From positions 1,736,001 to 1,800,000 of the forward strand of contig CAJFCV020000005.1 in NCBI GenBank assembly GCA_904066235.2: DNA of 64,000 nt. Direction: 5' to 3'. Both the position numbers and the translations under genes were made by a program. Source of the stretch: Bursaphelenchus xylophilus. Taxonomy: Eukaryota > Nematoda > Chromadorea > Rhabditida > Aphelenchoididae. Below, in pieces: positions 9,012 through 21,513 of this stretch. The notes beneath the pieces are model-generated. The model made no database searches, was not told the origin of the DNA, and was given only the letters and a program-made list of their open reading frames with translations. Positions within the stretch are counted from its first letter, which is position 1. Every line of letters starts with the position of its first letter.

Positions 9012-11513
9012 ATGGCTAGAATCGTGTCTTCGGACGAGAATTCCACCACCTACATGATGCCAAGTCATTTCGTGGCCAAGGAAAACGAACTGATTCAGAA
9101 TGGGATCCATCCAGAGCTGGCCAATGAAATCTACAATAACGGAGGATTTATAGTGCGTTTTTACTTTTATTTTTGTGTTTTTGATCTTTAGGGAGTTGAC
9201 AGGATGGATAAGGAGTTAGTTTAGACCCGATATTGACAAGGGGTTCGATGTAATCGGAAATTTTATGAAAAAACTGAAGGGTTGATGAAGTATAAGGGCG
9301 CAATGCCTTCAAATGCCTTTTAATTTTCAACCTAATAGTTTTAGAAGCACTTTAAGAACTTCTTCTTTGATTTTGACTTTAAATCTACTTGATTTAGACA
9401 AAAAATTTGGGTATGGCAGCGTTTTTGGCTAAAAATAGATACCCGTTCAACTATGACGTCTAAAAACCTTTGAAAGGGTTCCCAGAACTATCTGAAAAGC
9501 TTACCAGACCTTCCTTCACCCATATTCTTTTGAATTTTGCCCCAAAAAATCTCAAAATTCCAGGTATTTCCCAATCTTCCAAAGAAAGATATTACAATCG
9601 GGATAGATTATCGAAATTTCACTCCAACCGAGAAGTTTATGGGATTTAAAATGATTCCGCCTGGTCTACACTACATTACGGTGAAGTACAAGGAAGCTCC
9701 AACCATTTCTTTCTTCATTTGGGTCGGTTTTGGGACGGTCTACGCGCCCAAGTGGAATACGGCTAACGAGGATTTCGAGGACTCACTTTTCAGCGATTTC
9801 TGGCCAGAGGTGGGTGAAAAATCTGATTTGTTTTGGAGAATATGCCTTTATTTATTATTTTATGTTCGTTTTTCCTATTTTCACTGGGTGTTTTTGCACA
9901 ATTATCAAAAATTTTTTAAAAAAATATTGTTTTTGGTCATGGATAATATAGCTTTATTTTCAGGATGTCTCCGACTCCAAGAAGGCTCAAGCCCAGCAGA
10001 TAATGAAGAATTATGACGACCATCTGGCTGTGTATCCCTATCCGCAATATAAGGAATGGCAATCGATCACTTCTCACATTAGCAAAGAGGTCTTTGAAAG
10101 GCTGCGACCGGCGAATAAGTTGGGAAAAATTAGTGAGCAACTCGAGTTTGAGACAAAAGAACAAGCCGAGGAGAAGAAACAGGTGAGAATTTGTTGTCTA
10201 TGCATATTTTTTTGTCAATTTTAGGAATCTTTGACCTCACCTGACCTGATATAAATTATATCATTTTAGGGGACGTCGGAAGGCATCTCAACGGTAAATA
10301 AGGATCATCCAACGAGGCTTAGATTCAAAGACGAAGCAGGCTTACCGGTGTTCGATTACAAGCCCGGTGGACGGATATTTTTCACCGAACTTCCCGAGGT
10401 GGGTAGTGTAATATAATTCTTGATGGTTTTGTTCGATTTCTAGAATGTTGCTGGCCAAACTACGAAGAAAACCCGACTAGAGAGGGTCCTGGAGAAAGTG
10501 GGCTACAAAGAATTGCTGGGAGAAGTGCAGTATGCCTATGTGATCTTCTTGATTGGCCAGGTGGGTCATGGTGAATATTGGGGAATTTTGAAGAACGTTT
10601 AAGAGTTTTTAGATGTGTAAAAGGTTAGGATAAGTAGAATATACAAGAAAGAAGAGGTTACACTTTATTTTGGAAGCCGCGGGTTACTGTAACAAGTCGA
10701 AATTTAGTTATTCGGAGTTGGACGATTGGGGAAACCGAAAAGTATTATTTTTCTTCGATGAAAGTGTTGAAATTAGGATAATCGAGGGTGCTGATTTCGA
10801 AAATTACATTCATTTTTTTTGATAATTACTTTTTTCTTTAAGTAGTACTGTAAAGTAGTAATTTTTGATTATTTTTCCATAAATACTGGATTTAGGGGTC
10901 TTCGATGGTGCTGATTTCAAAAATCATATTCACTTTTTCTGATTTGAAAGCACCACCATCGAAAACCCCAAATCGAGTAAAAGAGTATTCATGAAAAAAA
11001 ATTCAAAAAATTACTATTTTACAGTACTACTTAAGGAAAGAAGTAACTATCAAAAAAATGAATGTAATTTTCGAAATCAGCACCCTCGATTATCCTAATT
11101 TCGACACTTGCATCGAAGAAAAATAATACTTTTCGGTTTCCTCAATCGTCCCTTAATTAGGTAGGCCTTGTAAAAATCACAAATTTTTTGTATTAACTCG
11201 TATTTTACAGTCATACGTTGGTCTTGATCAATGGAAACGCCTACTTCACCTACTAGCCGACTGTTCCAAGGACATTCCCAAGTTTCCCGAGCTCTTTGAA
11301 GAGTTTATTGTCCTATTTTACTTCCAAATCAAGCTGATCCAAAACGATTTCTTCGAAGATCTCTTCACTGGTGATAATTTTTTGAAAACGGTGATCCCCA
11401 TGTTATTTGCCAACATTTCCGACAGTGATCATGCTTCAGCGACACTCAAGAAACGCTCTTTACAACTCAAAACCTTTTGTGAGAAGAAATTCAATCGAAG
11501 TTTTGAGTACTGA
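9012..11513 (+). CDS. AAR2: AAR2 homologue, U5 snRNP assembly factor
   Basis: Six exons, all phase 0: 9012..9152, 9564..9809, 9964..10182, 10270..10398, 10444..10560 and 11211..11513, giving 384 aa, the usual AAR2 length. Diagnostic stretches are ITIGIDYRNFTPTEKFMGFK and MIPPGLHYITVKY in the N-terminal beta domain, and KTRLERVLEKVGYKELLGE, YVIFLIGQ and LDQWKRLLHLL in the C-terminal helical domain. AAR2 binds Prp8 during cytoplasmic assembly of the U5 snRNP and is replaced by Brr2 in the nucleus. Intron 5 holds a 445-bp palindrome. The last acceptor is CGTATTTTACAG, an instance of the recurrent CGTATTTTA word used as a real splice site. KXD1 follows 296 bp downstream on the same strand. Confidence 0.95.
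10706..11150. repeat. Foldback repeat, GACGATTGGGGAAACCG family (AAR2 intron 5)
   Basis: Left arm GACGATTGGGGAAACCGAAA through TTTCTTCGATG, with the mirror image ending CGGTTTCCTCAATCGTC. The arms also contain AGTAGTACTGTAAAGTAGTA. The same family forms the centre of the palindrome at 13755-14550. Confidence 0.85.
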
Positions 11514-11809
11514 TTATTTTATTTATTCATTGTAATTTTTGTTGAATTTTCATAAATTAGAGGTTAATACGAACATTTTTATGAGGTTATGATATCAAGA
11601 TTTTGTCAAGATTTGATTTTTCGAACTCATGAAGCATCATCCGCATCTTACTTTGGCTCTATTCGTCGTATTTTATTGGTTTCGCCTGGGAAGAAAGAGA
11701 TGACCCAAATCAGCGGAAGACTTGGCGCATTGGAAAATTATTTTTATTTTCTTTCGGAAAAGCTGAAAAATTCCCTCAACTCGACGACTAGCTCAAATTC
11801 CGCTCAAAA

Positions 11810-12910
11810 ATGACTGCAAAACCCGGGCCATCGTTGGAAAAAGCGAAGGGATCATCAACAGAATCAGTTGACTCCTTCAAAGAAGAGAATTTTGTCGAAT
11901 CTTTGATGACGCAGGTGGATGAAGAGGCGATAATGGAGGTTATCAATGTCCAGAAGAAATCGTACGTTTGTTGGGTTTTTATTTTTGCGTTTTTAGGAGA
12001 ATTCGGGCCGAATTTGTGAAGGATAATATAAATTTAGTGGGGCTTACGGAGATTTTGATGTTGCACGTGAAAATTAAAGTGAAATGTATTGTAAATGTGG
12101 CTCATTAGCTGCAGGTGGCTTTGCTGTTTCCTTATAGGTTCATTTTTACCCCGGCGACTGCAAATTCCACGGGTTTCAGCGATTTTCCAGGAGCATCACA
12201 TCAGGTTGATGTTGTAGATGAAAATTTGATCAAAAATCGCGGGTTTTAGACGTTTTTAGCTTTAAGCCACTCTTCCTATCTCACATTTGACTTTGTTCAC
12301 CTTATTTTAGCCTTGAACGATTCGAAAAGACGAACGAAATGCTGCTGACATGTCGTCAATTGACTGAAAAACGCCTGGAAGAGGTCAAAAAGCAATTCAC
12401 GCAAGCCACACAGACAATACAGCAGGCCAAGGCGGATCTGGAGTCTGTATTTCGGCGGTTGAAAGCGATCAAACAGGTTTTGGCGGAGAAGAATCCAAAG
12501 ATTTATGCAAAACAGGGTAAGGTTTTGATGGAATTTTTGTTTCGATTTTTAGATCGGAAGATGGAAGTTTGTTAGTAAATTCGACATCACAGAGGTAGAA
12601 AAATCCTCATTTTACAAGGTGGATTAGTTTTTGAGAGACAATTTTACTGGGTTTCGACGAAAATTTGGGGTTTTCGGCATTGCTGCTACTAGATCAAGGA
12701 TAATATCAAATTTTTGCTTAAAAATCCAGTGAATTCAAGTTCATTTTTCTGCAGATAGCTTTTGAATACTGCTTAAGAGTTTTTAAGATGTTTTCAAGTC
12801 AGATTTGTTTCGGTTTTATACCTATATTCATTATTTCACCTAGTCTAACATGACCTAAATTTGCAGTCGAAGAAGCCGAAAAACAATTTCCTCCGGAGCC
12901 CGAGGATTAA
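11810..12910 (+). CDS. KXD1: KxDL motif protein 1, BORC subunit
   Basis: Exons 11810..11961, 12311..12516 and 12867..12910 join with matching phases and give 133 aa. The core NVQKKSLERFEKTNEMLL followed by the coiled coil RLEEVKKQFTQATQTIQQAK and LESVFRRLKAIK matches the KXD1 family, although the KxDL tetrapeptide itself reads KKSLERF here. KXD1 is part of BORC, the lysosome-positioning complex that recruits ARL8. The first about 30 residues are a charged, probably disordered leader. Acceptor 2 has the form CACCTTATTTTAG, seen at several other sites. Its closeness to AAR2 would allow a downstream operon position. Confidence 0.9.
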
Positions 12911-13133
12911 TCCACACCGCCTTTTGTCTATCACTGCAATCTAGCCATCACTTAGTTCATCCATTTTCATGACTTTATCTTATCCATGATCTCAGGTGTT
13001 CAGCTCTAACTTTCCAAAGGTTTGTAACGTTTAAAAATTTTTATTGCTACTTACAACCATTTTCTATAACATTTATAGTCTTTTTTTGTAAAAATTTGAC
13101 AAATTAGACAAGTTTGGAGATGTTGATAAATAC

Positions 13134-15929
13134 CTAAAATAAGGTGGGCACATCCCTTGGTAAAACATTTCCCTTCTCCGTGAGGATCGCCGAAATCAGC
13201 TCATTAGGTGTCACATCGAATGCCGGATTCCAAACCGGCGTATCCAACGGGGCAATGTGCTTTCCGTTGATGATTTTTAACTCGTCGGCCGGCCTTTCCT
13301 CTACTTTAATGTCGGCGCCCGACCCGATCCTCAGATTGATCGAAGAAGTGGGCGCTACCACATAAAACGGGACTTTGTGATATTTCGCCGTCACCGCCAG
13401 TTGATACGTCCCGATTTTGTTGGCCGTATCGCCGTTGGCGGCGATTTGATCGGCCCCAACCAAAATGGCGTGAATGGGGCGGGTTTTCATCAAATAAGCG
13501 GCCATATTATCGCTGATCAGGGTGTGAGGAATGTGTTGAGCCGAGAGTTCGAAGGCTGTCAGACGAGATCCTTGAAGATAGGGGCGTGTCTCGAGACAGT
13601 ACGCCTTTTCAAGGTGATTTCGGTCGTTTAGGGCTTTGATGGCTCCTAAAATTTGATGATTTTGGATTTTTAAAGGTAATAAAAGGAGAGTTTGAAGACT
13701 AAACTTCAATTTTTATATAGTACAGGTCCTAATTCATTAGCTTTGACATTTCTTTTGCCTAATACAAGGTCAGGTCAAAGCAATGGATTTTTGGGAAAAA
13801 ATCGGGGTCAATTTTGAGTTTTAAGGCTTTCAAAAGGCACAGTTTACGAAGTGGTACTGCAAAATCAAATTTATAAAAATTTCATGGAATCCAGATTTTC
13901 TTCGATGACTTTTTTACCGGAGTTGGACGATTGGGAAAGAGACGATTGGGGAAACCGAAAGGTTTTATTTTTCTTCGATGCAAGGGTCGGAATTTGGATA
14001 ATCGAGGTTGCTGATTTCGAAAATGACATGCATTTTTATGATAGTTACTTTTTTCCTTAAGTAGTACTGTAAAATAGTAATTTTTTGAATTTTTCTCATG
14101 AATACTCGATTTGGGAGTTTTCGATGATGCTGCTTTCAAATCAGAAAAAATGAATAAGATTTTCGAAATCAGCACTATAGAAACCCCCCAAATCGAATAT
14201 TTGTGAGAAAAATTCAAAAAATTACTACTTTACAGTACTATTTAAGGAAAAAAGTAAAGATCAAAAAAATGAATGTCATTTACGAAATCAGCACCCTCGA
14301 TTATCCTAATTTCGACACTTGCATCGAAGAAAAATAATACTTTTCGGTTTCCCCAATCGTCTTTTTCCCCAGTCGTCCAACTCCGGTAAAAAAGTCATCG
14401 AAGAAAATTTTGATTCCAAGAAGTTTTTATAAATTTGATTTGGCAGTACTACATTGTAAACTGTGCCTTTTGAAAGCCTTAAAGCTCAAAATTGACCCCG
14501 ATTTTTTTTCAAATTCCATTGCTTTGACCTGACCTTGTACTAGACAAAAAAATTGCGAGAAATCCCAAATTTCGGACTCCACTCTGGCCAAAAACAATTC
14601 CACAAAGCAGAAACAATTGTATTCTGCCAGTCTAGGTCTAAAATTCTCAAATTCGACGTATTTTTCGGTCATCATTATATTACACTAGACCAAAAATTCT
14701 TCAAACATCCCTTGTTTTTCTCCCAAAATTCTTCTCACGGACCTAAAGCAGTTCCAAAGGACGATGTAGCCAACGCTCCTGTATTGCAGATAGTAATCAC
14801 ATTCAATTTGTCGACCCCAGCTGGGACATTGTGCTCCACACAGATGGTCGATTCTCTCAAAAGCAGATCGTTTTCCTCTCGTTCGGCTTGGTAATGGGCG
14901 AAAGAGCGGTCTTGGACCCTTAAAATAATTTTGCGATTCATTTTATTAAAATTTTCCCTCACTTTTTTCGAATTTCTTCTTCACTTTCGCCCTTGATCTG
15001 GCCCAAAAATTCAAAAAGCCGCAAAATTTCGTTGGTCAAGTTAACTGCCGTAGGCCTCGAGGTCTTTAAATATTCGCAAGATTCTCTAATGTACTCTAGG
15101 ACCGGTTTTCGTTTGGATTCTGGGTTGTGTTCGAGGTCCACAGCCAGCCCAAGAAGGGCTACCGTCGCAATTAAAGGGGCTCCGCGCACATTCATGTTGC
15201 GAATCACGGAAAAAGCGTCTTGAACATTGTTCACATCGATGTAGGATTGCTCTGTGGGGAGTTTAAGTTGATCTAGGACCTGCAAGAGGTATTTTGTGAA
15301 ACCGTTTTGAGCTGATATTACACTTGACAGCTAAGCCAACATCAAGTGGAAAATAATATAAAAATTGATTTAGCTGAGAGTTCCATTGGTTACAGAAGGT
15401 AAATCATGGTCTATGATTAAAATTTTTCATTGTAAACTACGACAGAACTTTAGAAAACTTCACTTTTTTACACTTGATGGCATGTGTAATGTCAAGGCCT
15501 TGATCAAGTTAAGTAAAACGTCAAATTAACTCCAAATCGGCCTGAATACTCTTCTAAGATCATAGAGAGGCTAGGTTACAAAGGACGCTCGTATTTTACC
15601 ATAAATTTCCAGAGATTTCAAACCTCGACCTCAAGTGTAATATAAAAATCAATGTTTTTGAAGCCAACAGCTCTTAAATTTAAGAAAATACAGCTAAATT
15701 AGGCTTTATAGGGCACAAATATCCCAAAATGCCGTATCTTACCCTGCTGCCAACTCAAATTTTAGCTTATCAACATACTGCAACATCACCTTACTTGTAG
15801 CGTTTTCTTAGCCGGATCATACTTCAACGTGGCAAACTTTAACTCGATTTTGCTCATATCGGCCCAATCATGTTTGTTTTTGTCGAAATTCACGGCTTCA
15901 AAGGTAAATCCATCGAATTCGGTGGCCAT
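13134..15929 (-). CDS. MRI1: Methylthioribose-1-phosphate isomerase
   Basis: Four exons on the minus strand: 15929..15795, 15279..14963, 14918..14743 and 13645..13134, giving 379 aa, normal for the family. It isomerises methylthioribose-1-phosphate to methylthioribulose-1-phosphate in methionine salvage (cytosol). Visible signatures are [16 protein letters not shown], the catalytic cysteine loop [20 protein letters not shown], and the catalytic aspartate loop [19 protein letters not shown]. Exon 3 ends before an unusual donor GTCCGT, the only one that keeps frame into GAIKAL. The stop codon TAG lies inside CACCTTATTTTAG, which resembles an acceptor, but the C-terminus fits the family length. 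Intron 3 contains an 800-bp palindrome. Convergent with KXD1. Confidence 0.95.
13755..14550. repeat. Palindrome of about 800 bp in MRI1 intron 3
   Basis: The centre is a GACGATTGGGGAAACCG foldback like that at 10.7 kb. Outside it, the arms continue as inverted copies unique to this locus: TACAAGGTCAGGTCAAAGCA at about 13766 pairs with TGCTTTGACCTGACCTTGTA at about 14520, and AAGGCACAGTTTAC pairs with GTAAACTGTGCCTT. Confidence 0.85.
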
Positions 15930-16084
15930 CTACAACAAAGTTAAAATCGCAAAAAACTCGAAATAAAAGTATTTCAAAAATAACGAAACTGCGCTTCTAA
16001 AAACAATCAACGTATTTGCAAACACGTTTGAGGTTATTTATTTCACAAACATCGTATTTTATAAATGAGAATAGTAAAAGTTGG

Positions 16085-16706
16085 CTAAAATAGCCCGATT
16101 TTTCTATCAATTATAGTGATTTTTAGTGTAAAAAACATTGAGAAACAGTGAAGGGTCTGATCCAATGGCAAAAAACGTACCATTTTGCATTCGGGAAGTG
16201 TCAAAAAATGTAGCAAAATGCCTCCCTCTCGAAGTGAAAAAAAAACTCCGATTTCACAAGGAAAATACTTTTATGGGACTCATACTTTTAGACGAGACGT
16301 ATCTCAAAAAATACGCAAAATTATGCTGATAAAGAATATGTAAAAATTAGCTGCCCAATTTTGGGTTTTGGGGGTGAAATGCCCATCGCTTTAAGTCAAC
16401 TTGCAATTGATTTTTTACCCCGAAAACCCAAAATTGGTCAGCTAATTTTTACATATTCTTTATCAGCGTGATTTTGCGTATTTTTTTGAGATACGTCTCG
16501 TCTAAAAGTAGGAGCCACATAAAAGTATTTTCCTTGTGAAATCGGAGTTTTTTCGCTTGGAGACGGAGGTATTTTGCTACATTTTTTATACTTCCCGGAT
16601 GTAAAATGGTACGTTTTTCGCTACTGGATCAGCTCCGCCACTGTATTTCAATTTTTTTTTACACTAAGAATCCCCATAATTGATAGAAAAATCGGGGTAT
16701 TTTAGC
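16085..16706. repeat. Triple-layered concentric palindrome between NXT1 and MRI1
   Basis: Three inverted-repeat layers share one centre near 16395: outer arms with CGATTTTTCTATCAATTATA / TATAATTGATAGAAAAATCG-like mirror, a middle layer with CAGTG...CACTG ends and GTACCATTTTRCATYCGG, and an inner CACAAGGAAAATACTTTTATG element with mirrored TTTCA/TGAAA flanks. The middle layer also occurs alone at 59494-59751. Confidence 0.8.
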
Positions 16707-16881
16707 ATACGTTAAAGGCTATTAACAACAAAAAAATCATCGTTGAATTTTTCATGAAAATAAAACTCGTCGATGAATTTCATTAACTAAAAAACAATGA
16801 AAAACTCGTAAATAACCATTGAACATTGAGAAAATCAAAAATAACTTAATAAAAACCATTAAAATATTCAAAAAATCCCGT

Positions 16882-17455
16882 CTAGTCGATGAATCGGTAC
16901 TGGTCGCTTTTGATGTGGAAGGTGTTGGACTCGGTGTTGAGGACGAAAACATGTGTGAATGCCTGTTGAAGGCCGCCGATTGAGACCTCGCCCATCACCG
17001 ACACCATTGCCCAATCCGGGCCGGCCGTCTTCAAAGGTTGGGGGTCAATGGAGAAGAAGCTGAAAAAATGATAAAATAAAAAAATTCTTTTTGATAAAAA
17101 TTGATCGACTATTTATTTCGGGGGTCATTTGTTGATAAACTTTGTAAAAATGATGCAATTTCGGAGACTTTTTTAAAAATTTTTATATTATTTTAGCCTT
17201 ACGTATGTCTCGTAACTGGCAATTCGTTGACAAATCGGCTGATATTGTCAATTCCTTGGACATTATGGCCATTCCAGATGAGTTGAGGGTTGTCGCTGGT
17301 GTAGAGATATGGGATCTTCTCTTTCCTCGTGTCCAACGCTTCGTAATAGAGGTACATGAACTTTTTGACCTAAAAATAGAAAAATAACAAAAGCCAATAC
17401 TCACTTTACTGCATAACATCGCATCTTCTTGAGCTTTCGCCAGAGTATCGGCCAT
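16882..17455 (-). CDS. NXT1: NTF2-related export protein (p15/NXT1)
   Basis: Exons 17455..17405, 17369..17203 and 17059..16882 give 131 aa, about the usual 140. The NTF2-like fold is shown by FMYLYYEALDTRKEKIPYLY, the strand LIWNGHNVQGIDNISRFV and the C-terminal QAFTHVFVLNTESNTFHIKS. NXT1 forms a heterodimer with NXF1 (TAP) and exports bulk mRNA through nuclear pores. Intron 1 is only 35 nt. The gene starts 167 bp after the POP4 stop on the same strand, a spacing compatible with an operon. Confidence 0.9.
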
Positions 17456-17622
17456 TTTTCGAGAATGGACCTAAAACAATATAATTTTTATAAAAAATCG
17501 TCAAAATTTTGATGCAAAAGTAGTATTTCATCCGTAATTTGACTACAGAATCAAATAAAATCTTAATTCACCATAAACAACTTCAATTTACTACAAATTC
17601 AACAAGAAAATAACAAAAAATA

Positions 17623-18963
17623 TTATTTTAAAAGGAATGGTAAAGTTGCCCGATGTTTGACCCGTTTCCCTCGAAGATATGGTTGCTGTTGAATGGCATC
17701 ACCAAATATCGTGTATACTTTCTTCTGGAAGACAAACTGAAACGTTGTACCTTGTTTTGGGATCACTGAAAGAAAAAAGTTATCAAGTGTCATGGATAAT
17801 GTAGAAAATCGGCTGGTTCTCAAGAACCCTTCAAGGTATTGGAATGAAACTTTCAGAGGAGTTATTAGACAGATATTATTCCTAGATATTCAAAGATCAT
17901 GACCCCATAATATCCTCACTTCCACATAACTCACAGGGGAAGTACCCCAAGTGCGACGCTCAGATTTCGATGAAACTTGGCACAAATTTAGAATAACTTT
18001 TTCTAAGATATATGCGAGAATCTTAGCTCGCGCTTTGCAGAAACAACCGAGATTTTTAGATCCAAAGTTGGCGAAAATTTGAGACTTTTTACCGAATTTC
18101 GACACGAAAAGTTTCATGCGTATTTCTATTGTAATGGGTAATGCTTCCACAAAAAATGAATTTTTCCCGTACGAAACTAGCGAAGTTATGGCCAAAAAGT
18201 GTTTTTCTCCCTGACCGATCTCCGCGCTTAGCATGCTCTCTCGGCGGCAAAGATCGTTCAATATCTCGGCGGCGCTTGCAAAGCGCGAGCTAAAACTTTC
18301 AGGAATTGATACGTAGTCCATACCCGACGTGTGTGCAAAATTTAAAGAAAATCTGAGCGTCGCACTTGGGGTACTTCCCTTGTCAGTTCTTTTTGCCCCG
18401 TATACGGCCGTATCTAAAGAACAACAAAAAATCCGCAAAACTCTTACCAATAAGTTTATTCTTCCGTGTTATAAGCTGAAATGTCTTCTTCGATTCATAA
18501 ACGACGATTCCATTTAATCCAATCTAAAGAAAATTCAAATTAAGACAGACAAAACGTTGATTTACCATTGATGGGTTATCTGCCGTTGAAACCATCAAAA
18601 TTGATCCGTGAAAGTCCAGTTTCAACAGTCTCTGATCGAGATCTTCTCGAACTTCCTCTAATACTGACTTAAAATACCCGCACCACAGTTCATACATCGG
18701 TTTGAGCTCATCGTACCTAAAAATATTGATGTTGATCATGACGAATATAAAAACCATCAATTTTTGCTGATAAAATACCTAAAACTCGAAATAAATAACG
18801 TAAAAACTCACTTTAGATCCTTGAAGGCCTTTCTGCCACCTCCTTGGCGTCGAATTACATTCAGAAGATCATTTTTTGGCTTTCCTCGCTTCTTCCGGGC
18901 CGTTCGATCAAGATGAACATTGAATTCACCTCCTCGATATTCCGAAGTGCTCGGATTTTCCAT
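17623..18963 (-). CDS. POP4: Ribonuclease P/MRP subunit p29 (POP4)
   Basis: Exons 18963..18812, 18716..18566, 18523..18448 and 17765..17623 give 173 aa, shorter than the human protein (about 220) because the N-terminal extension is short. The Sm-like barrel is recognised from LDFHGSILMVSTADNPSM, IGLNGIVVYESKKTFQLITR and VIPKQGTTFQFVF followed by the basic RGKRVKHRATLPF. The protein binds the RNase P and MRP RNAs for tRNA 5' processing and rRNA maturation in the nucleus/nucleolus. Intron 3 contains a complete 449-bp foldback element. Divergent from VPS22 with a 275-bp shared promoter region. Confidence 0.92.
17934..18382. mobile_element. Foldback element, AAGTGCGACGCTC family, with TCA duplication
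   Basis: Termini CAGGGGAAGTACCCCAAGTG and its inverse CTTGGGGTACTTCCCTTG, flanked by direct TCA at 17931-17933 and 18383-18385. Internal arms carry GCGACGCTCAGATTT and GCGCGAGCTAAAACTTTCAG. Partial or related copies lie at 28.2, 32.0, 50.3, 56.4, 59.0 and 62.1 kb. The 3-bp duplication and CARGG ends resemble the CAAGGAAAGTAC family. Confidence 0.85.
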
Positions 18964-19049
18964 TTAGTCCACAAACAGACCTTCTAAACCATGTATTTCA
19001 CTCAAAATCAAGCTAAAAAATGTCTTGCGAAATAACTTCTGGCGAAAGA

Positions 19050-19125
19050 ATATTTCCAATAAATCCGTGACACTTCGCAACTTCCCGTTAATTTTCGTGA
19101 CACTTCGTTTTGGAAAGTTTTTCTT
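19050..19125. promoter_or_regulatory. Divergent promoter POP4/VPS22 with CCAAT-GTGACACTTCG boxes
   Basis: TCCAATAAATCCGTGACACT at about 19055 and a second GTGACACTTCG at about 19100 lie between the start codons at 18963 (-) and 19239 (+). They match the pair upstream of SCYL1. A further TCCAATAACTCCG is at about 19146. Activity in both directions is an inference. Confidence 0.5.
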
Positions 19126-19238
19126 ATTCTTCACGGGACGGAAATCCAATAACTCCGCTTTATAAAGCCGCAGGGCGTGAGAACGGCCGTAAAAACTTTG
19201 TTTAGACTTTAAGGCCGTCCTCAAATCGCTCCAAACTT

Positions 19239-20596
19239 ATGGCTTCGCGGCGCAGAGGAGTGGGGATTGGGGCAATTCAGAAGAAACAAGATGTTCAGGT
19301 GAGTAAAGTTTGTGATTTTTTTTGTATTTAGGTGGAACAAGTGCTCACGGGTAATTGGAAACGTATTTTACACAAAGATTCCGATCTTAAGCAGTGCTTT
19401 GGGAGGGATTGAGTTTATTTAGTGTCTAAAACAAGGTGTTTCAAAAGTTGTTATTCCCTGCGAGTTCTTGATGGCATAATCTTGATATTTTTATGCAAGA
19501 AGGTTGACATCTCCCCGGTGCTTTTAGAGTTAATTTCTTGTCGCTTCGCCTATTTTTAATGCTAGAGCATCCCAATCTTATTTATGACCATAAACTGATC
19601 CAAAATTTTTAAAAAATCATTTTTTATCCTAAAAAAATTCTAGGCAAAGTACAATACGAAAGGTGATGAGCTTGCCAGCGACCAACTCGAACGATTCTCA
19701 CAGCAACTAGAGGCATTTACCAAGAAATTGGAGGAGTTTGCGATAAAACACCGAGATGACATCCACAAGAACTCACAATTCCGTCGGCATTTTCAAGAAA
19801 TGTGTACTACAGTTGGTGTGGATCCTTTGGCATGTAAGTGGCTTTCTTTTCGTTCTTTTTTCAAATTTTAGAGACATCTGGAAGAGCTGAATTATTATTG
19901 TGAGCAAAAATTTTATTTTGTTACCTAAAAAAATCAAAATTTTTGTTGATTTCAGCTAGCAAAGGATTCTGGGCCGAGAAACTTGGCGTCGGCGATTTCT
20001 ATTACGAGTTGGCGGTTCAAGTGGTCGAGGTTTGCATGGCGACCAGCCACTTGAATGGGGGTATCATTACAATTGATGATCTGCGGAACCGATTGCTCAG
20101 ATCCCGCTCGAAAACAAGGAAGGAACCGATCTCACAGTGAGTTTTGTGAAGTGTGGAGTGCATGTTAGCCATTTTCATATATTTTTTGATGATCCAAATA
20201 TTATTTTTTTTTGAATATTGAAAAATTTTTTTTTTCAGGGATGACATTATCCGCGCCGTGAAGAAGCTGAAGGTCCTTGGACATGGTTTTGAGCTGATTC
20301 CGTTGGGTTCTGGCCGTTTTCTCATCCAATCCGTCCCCGGCGAACTTAGCATGGACGACACTCGGGTACTTCAACTAGCCGAAGAAAACCAAGCCCATGT
20401 CTCGGTGGAGCTGTGTGTAGACAGCCTGCGATGGGAGCCAGAACGAGCGAAACGCATCCTCGAACGATTGGTTCAAATGGAGAAGGCGTGGGTGGATAAT
20501 CAAGCCTCTGACACTGTACATTACTGGTTCCCATCGCTGTTCCTGGAGCAATACAATTGTCTGTCAAGTCTGGGAAGCACTTCTGGCAGCTCATAA
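19239..20596 (+). CDS. SNF8: ESCRT-II subunit VPS22 / SNF8
   Basis: Exons 19239..19298, 19644..19833, 19956..20136 and 20239..20596 give 262 aa, the usual length. It starts MASRRRGVGIGAIQKKQ, close to the family start. Other signatures are EEFAIKHRDDIHKNSQFR (N-terminal helical hairpin), [33 protein letters not shown], and the winged-helix parts DDIIRAVKKLKVLGHGF and FLIQSVPGELSMDDT. ESCRT-II binds ubiquitinated cargo and membranes on endosomes and recruits VPS20 during multivesicular body formation. The C-terminus has about ten extra Ser/Gly residues. Intron 1 begins a short way after the start, as is common in nematode genes. Confidence 0.96.
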
Positions 20597-21513
20597 GGAA
20601 GGAGAAGAAGTCTGGAGGGGATCAAATATTAGTTTAGGGGTCTGAAATTTAAGTTATGGGAAAAGGTCTAAATTTATATAAAATTTTTGGGAATTTATCG
20701 ATTTTTTGGTCATTTATAGCTAAAATTGAAATGTAATTTGATGAGATTATCCAGTATTAGATCTTTGACTACATAGCTAGGGTTGTAAAAACAATTAGAA
20801 CTTTGATTTTCGAAATTTATTTGCAATTTTTTTATTTTTGAGCAGACAAAAATTGTTTTGATCAAAAATCTCAAATTTTGTCTAAAAATGAAACAGTATT
20901 TACTTTGGATTTGAAGAATATAGTCTAATAGGTCTATCAATAATAGAATTTAGCCGATTGCAATAGGCGAATTGATGGTATAGATCATTATATAACTTTA
21001 GGTAGGTCTTTGTCTAAATTAATATATTTAGGTCCAAATTTTAGGTATTTTTCCTCAGATTTCCCCCTATATGACCCTCTTGACTTGCTCTACCTTCTGA
21101 TTAGCGCGAGGTCTCCCAAATATTATTGTAAAACAGAATATTCCTATTGCCACATTATATTATACTAGTCAATTTTGCCCAGTTCTTCTGTTTGATAAAG
21201 AAATTTCGGTCAAGAGTTTTTTGCGCATAACGCTAGAGCTATGCGATTATATTGTTTTCGTTTTAATTCACCAGTTTTAGGTTTTGTTTTTCTTTTTTGC
21301 GAATAAATATTGAAAAGTGATAAATAATATTCAATTTGATGACGATTTGCACTAAAAACTTGTTGAATATACAGTATACTACTTAAAAAAAGCCGTTTTG
21401 AAGATTTTATTTAAATTTTTTGTGAGGTTTTTTTGATAACTTTGTTGTTTCGGGCCTAGTACAATATAATTTCCCCGCGAAATTTAACAATTTTTTTTTC
21501 AGAATCTCATATC
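20597..21513. other. Intergenic stretch without a visible gene
   Basis: AT-rich sequence with the VPS22 3' region and the SREK1IP1 upstream region. AATAAA occurs near 21303. CCTAGTACAATATAA at about 21457 is another copy of the recurrent intron word, just before a polypyrimidine TTTTTTTTTCAG at 21490-21502 that may be a trans-splice or 5' UTR acceptor. I see no exon-like open frame. Confidence 0.6.

Noticed and set aside
11589..11813. Open frame directly before KXD1
   Set aside because: It overlaps the KXD1 start in another frame, has no likeness to a known protein, and lies in the 3' region of AAR2; at most an upstream frame.
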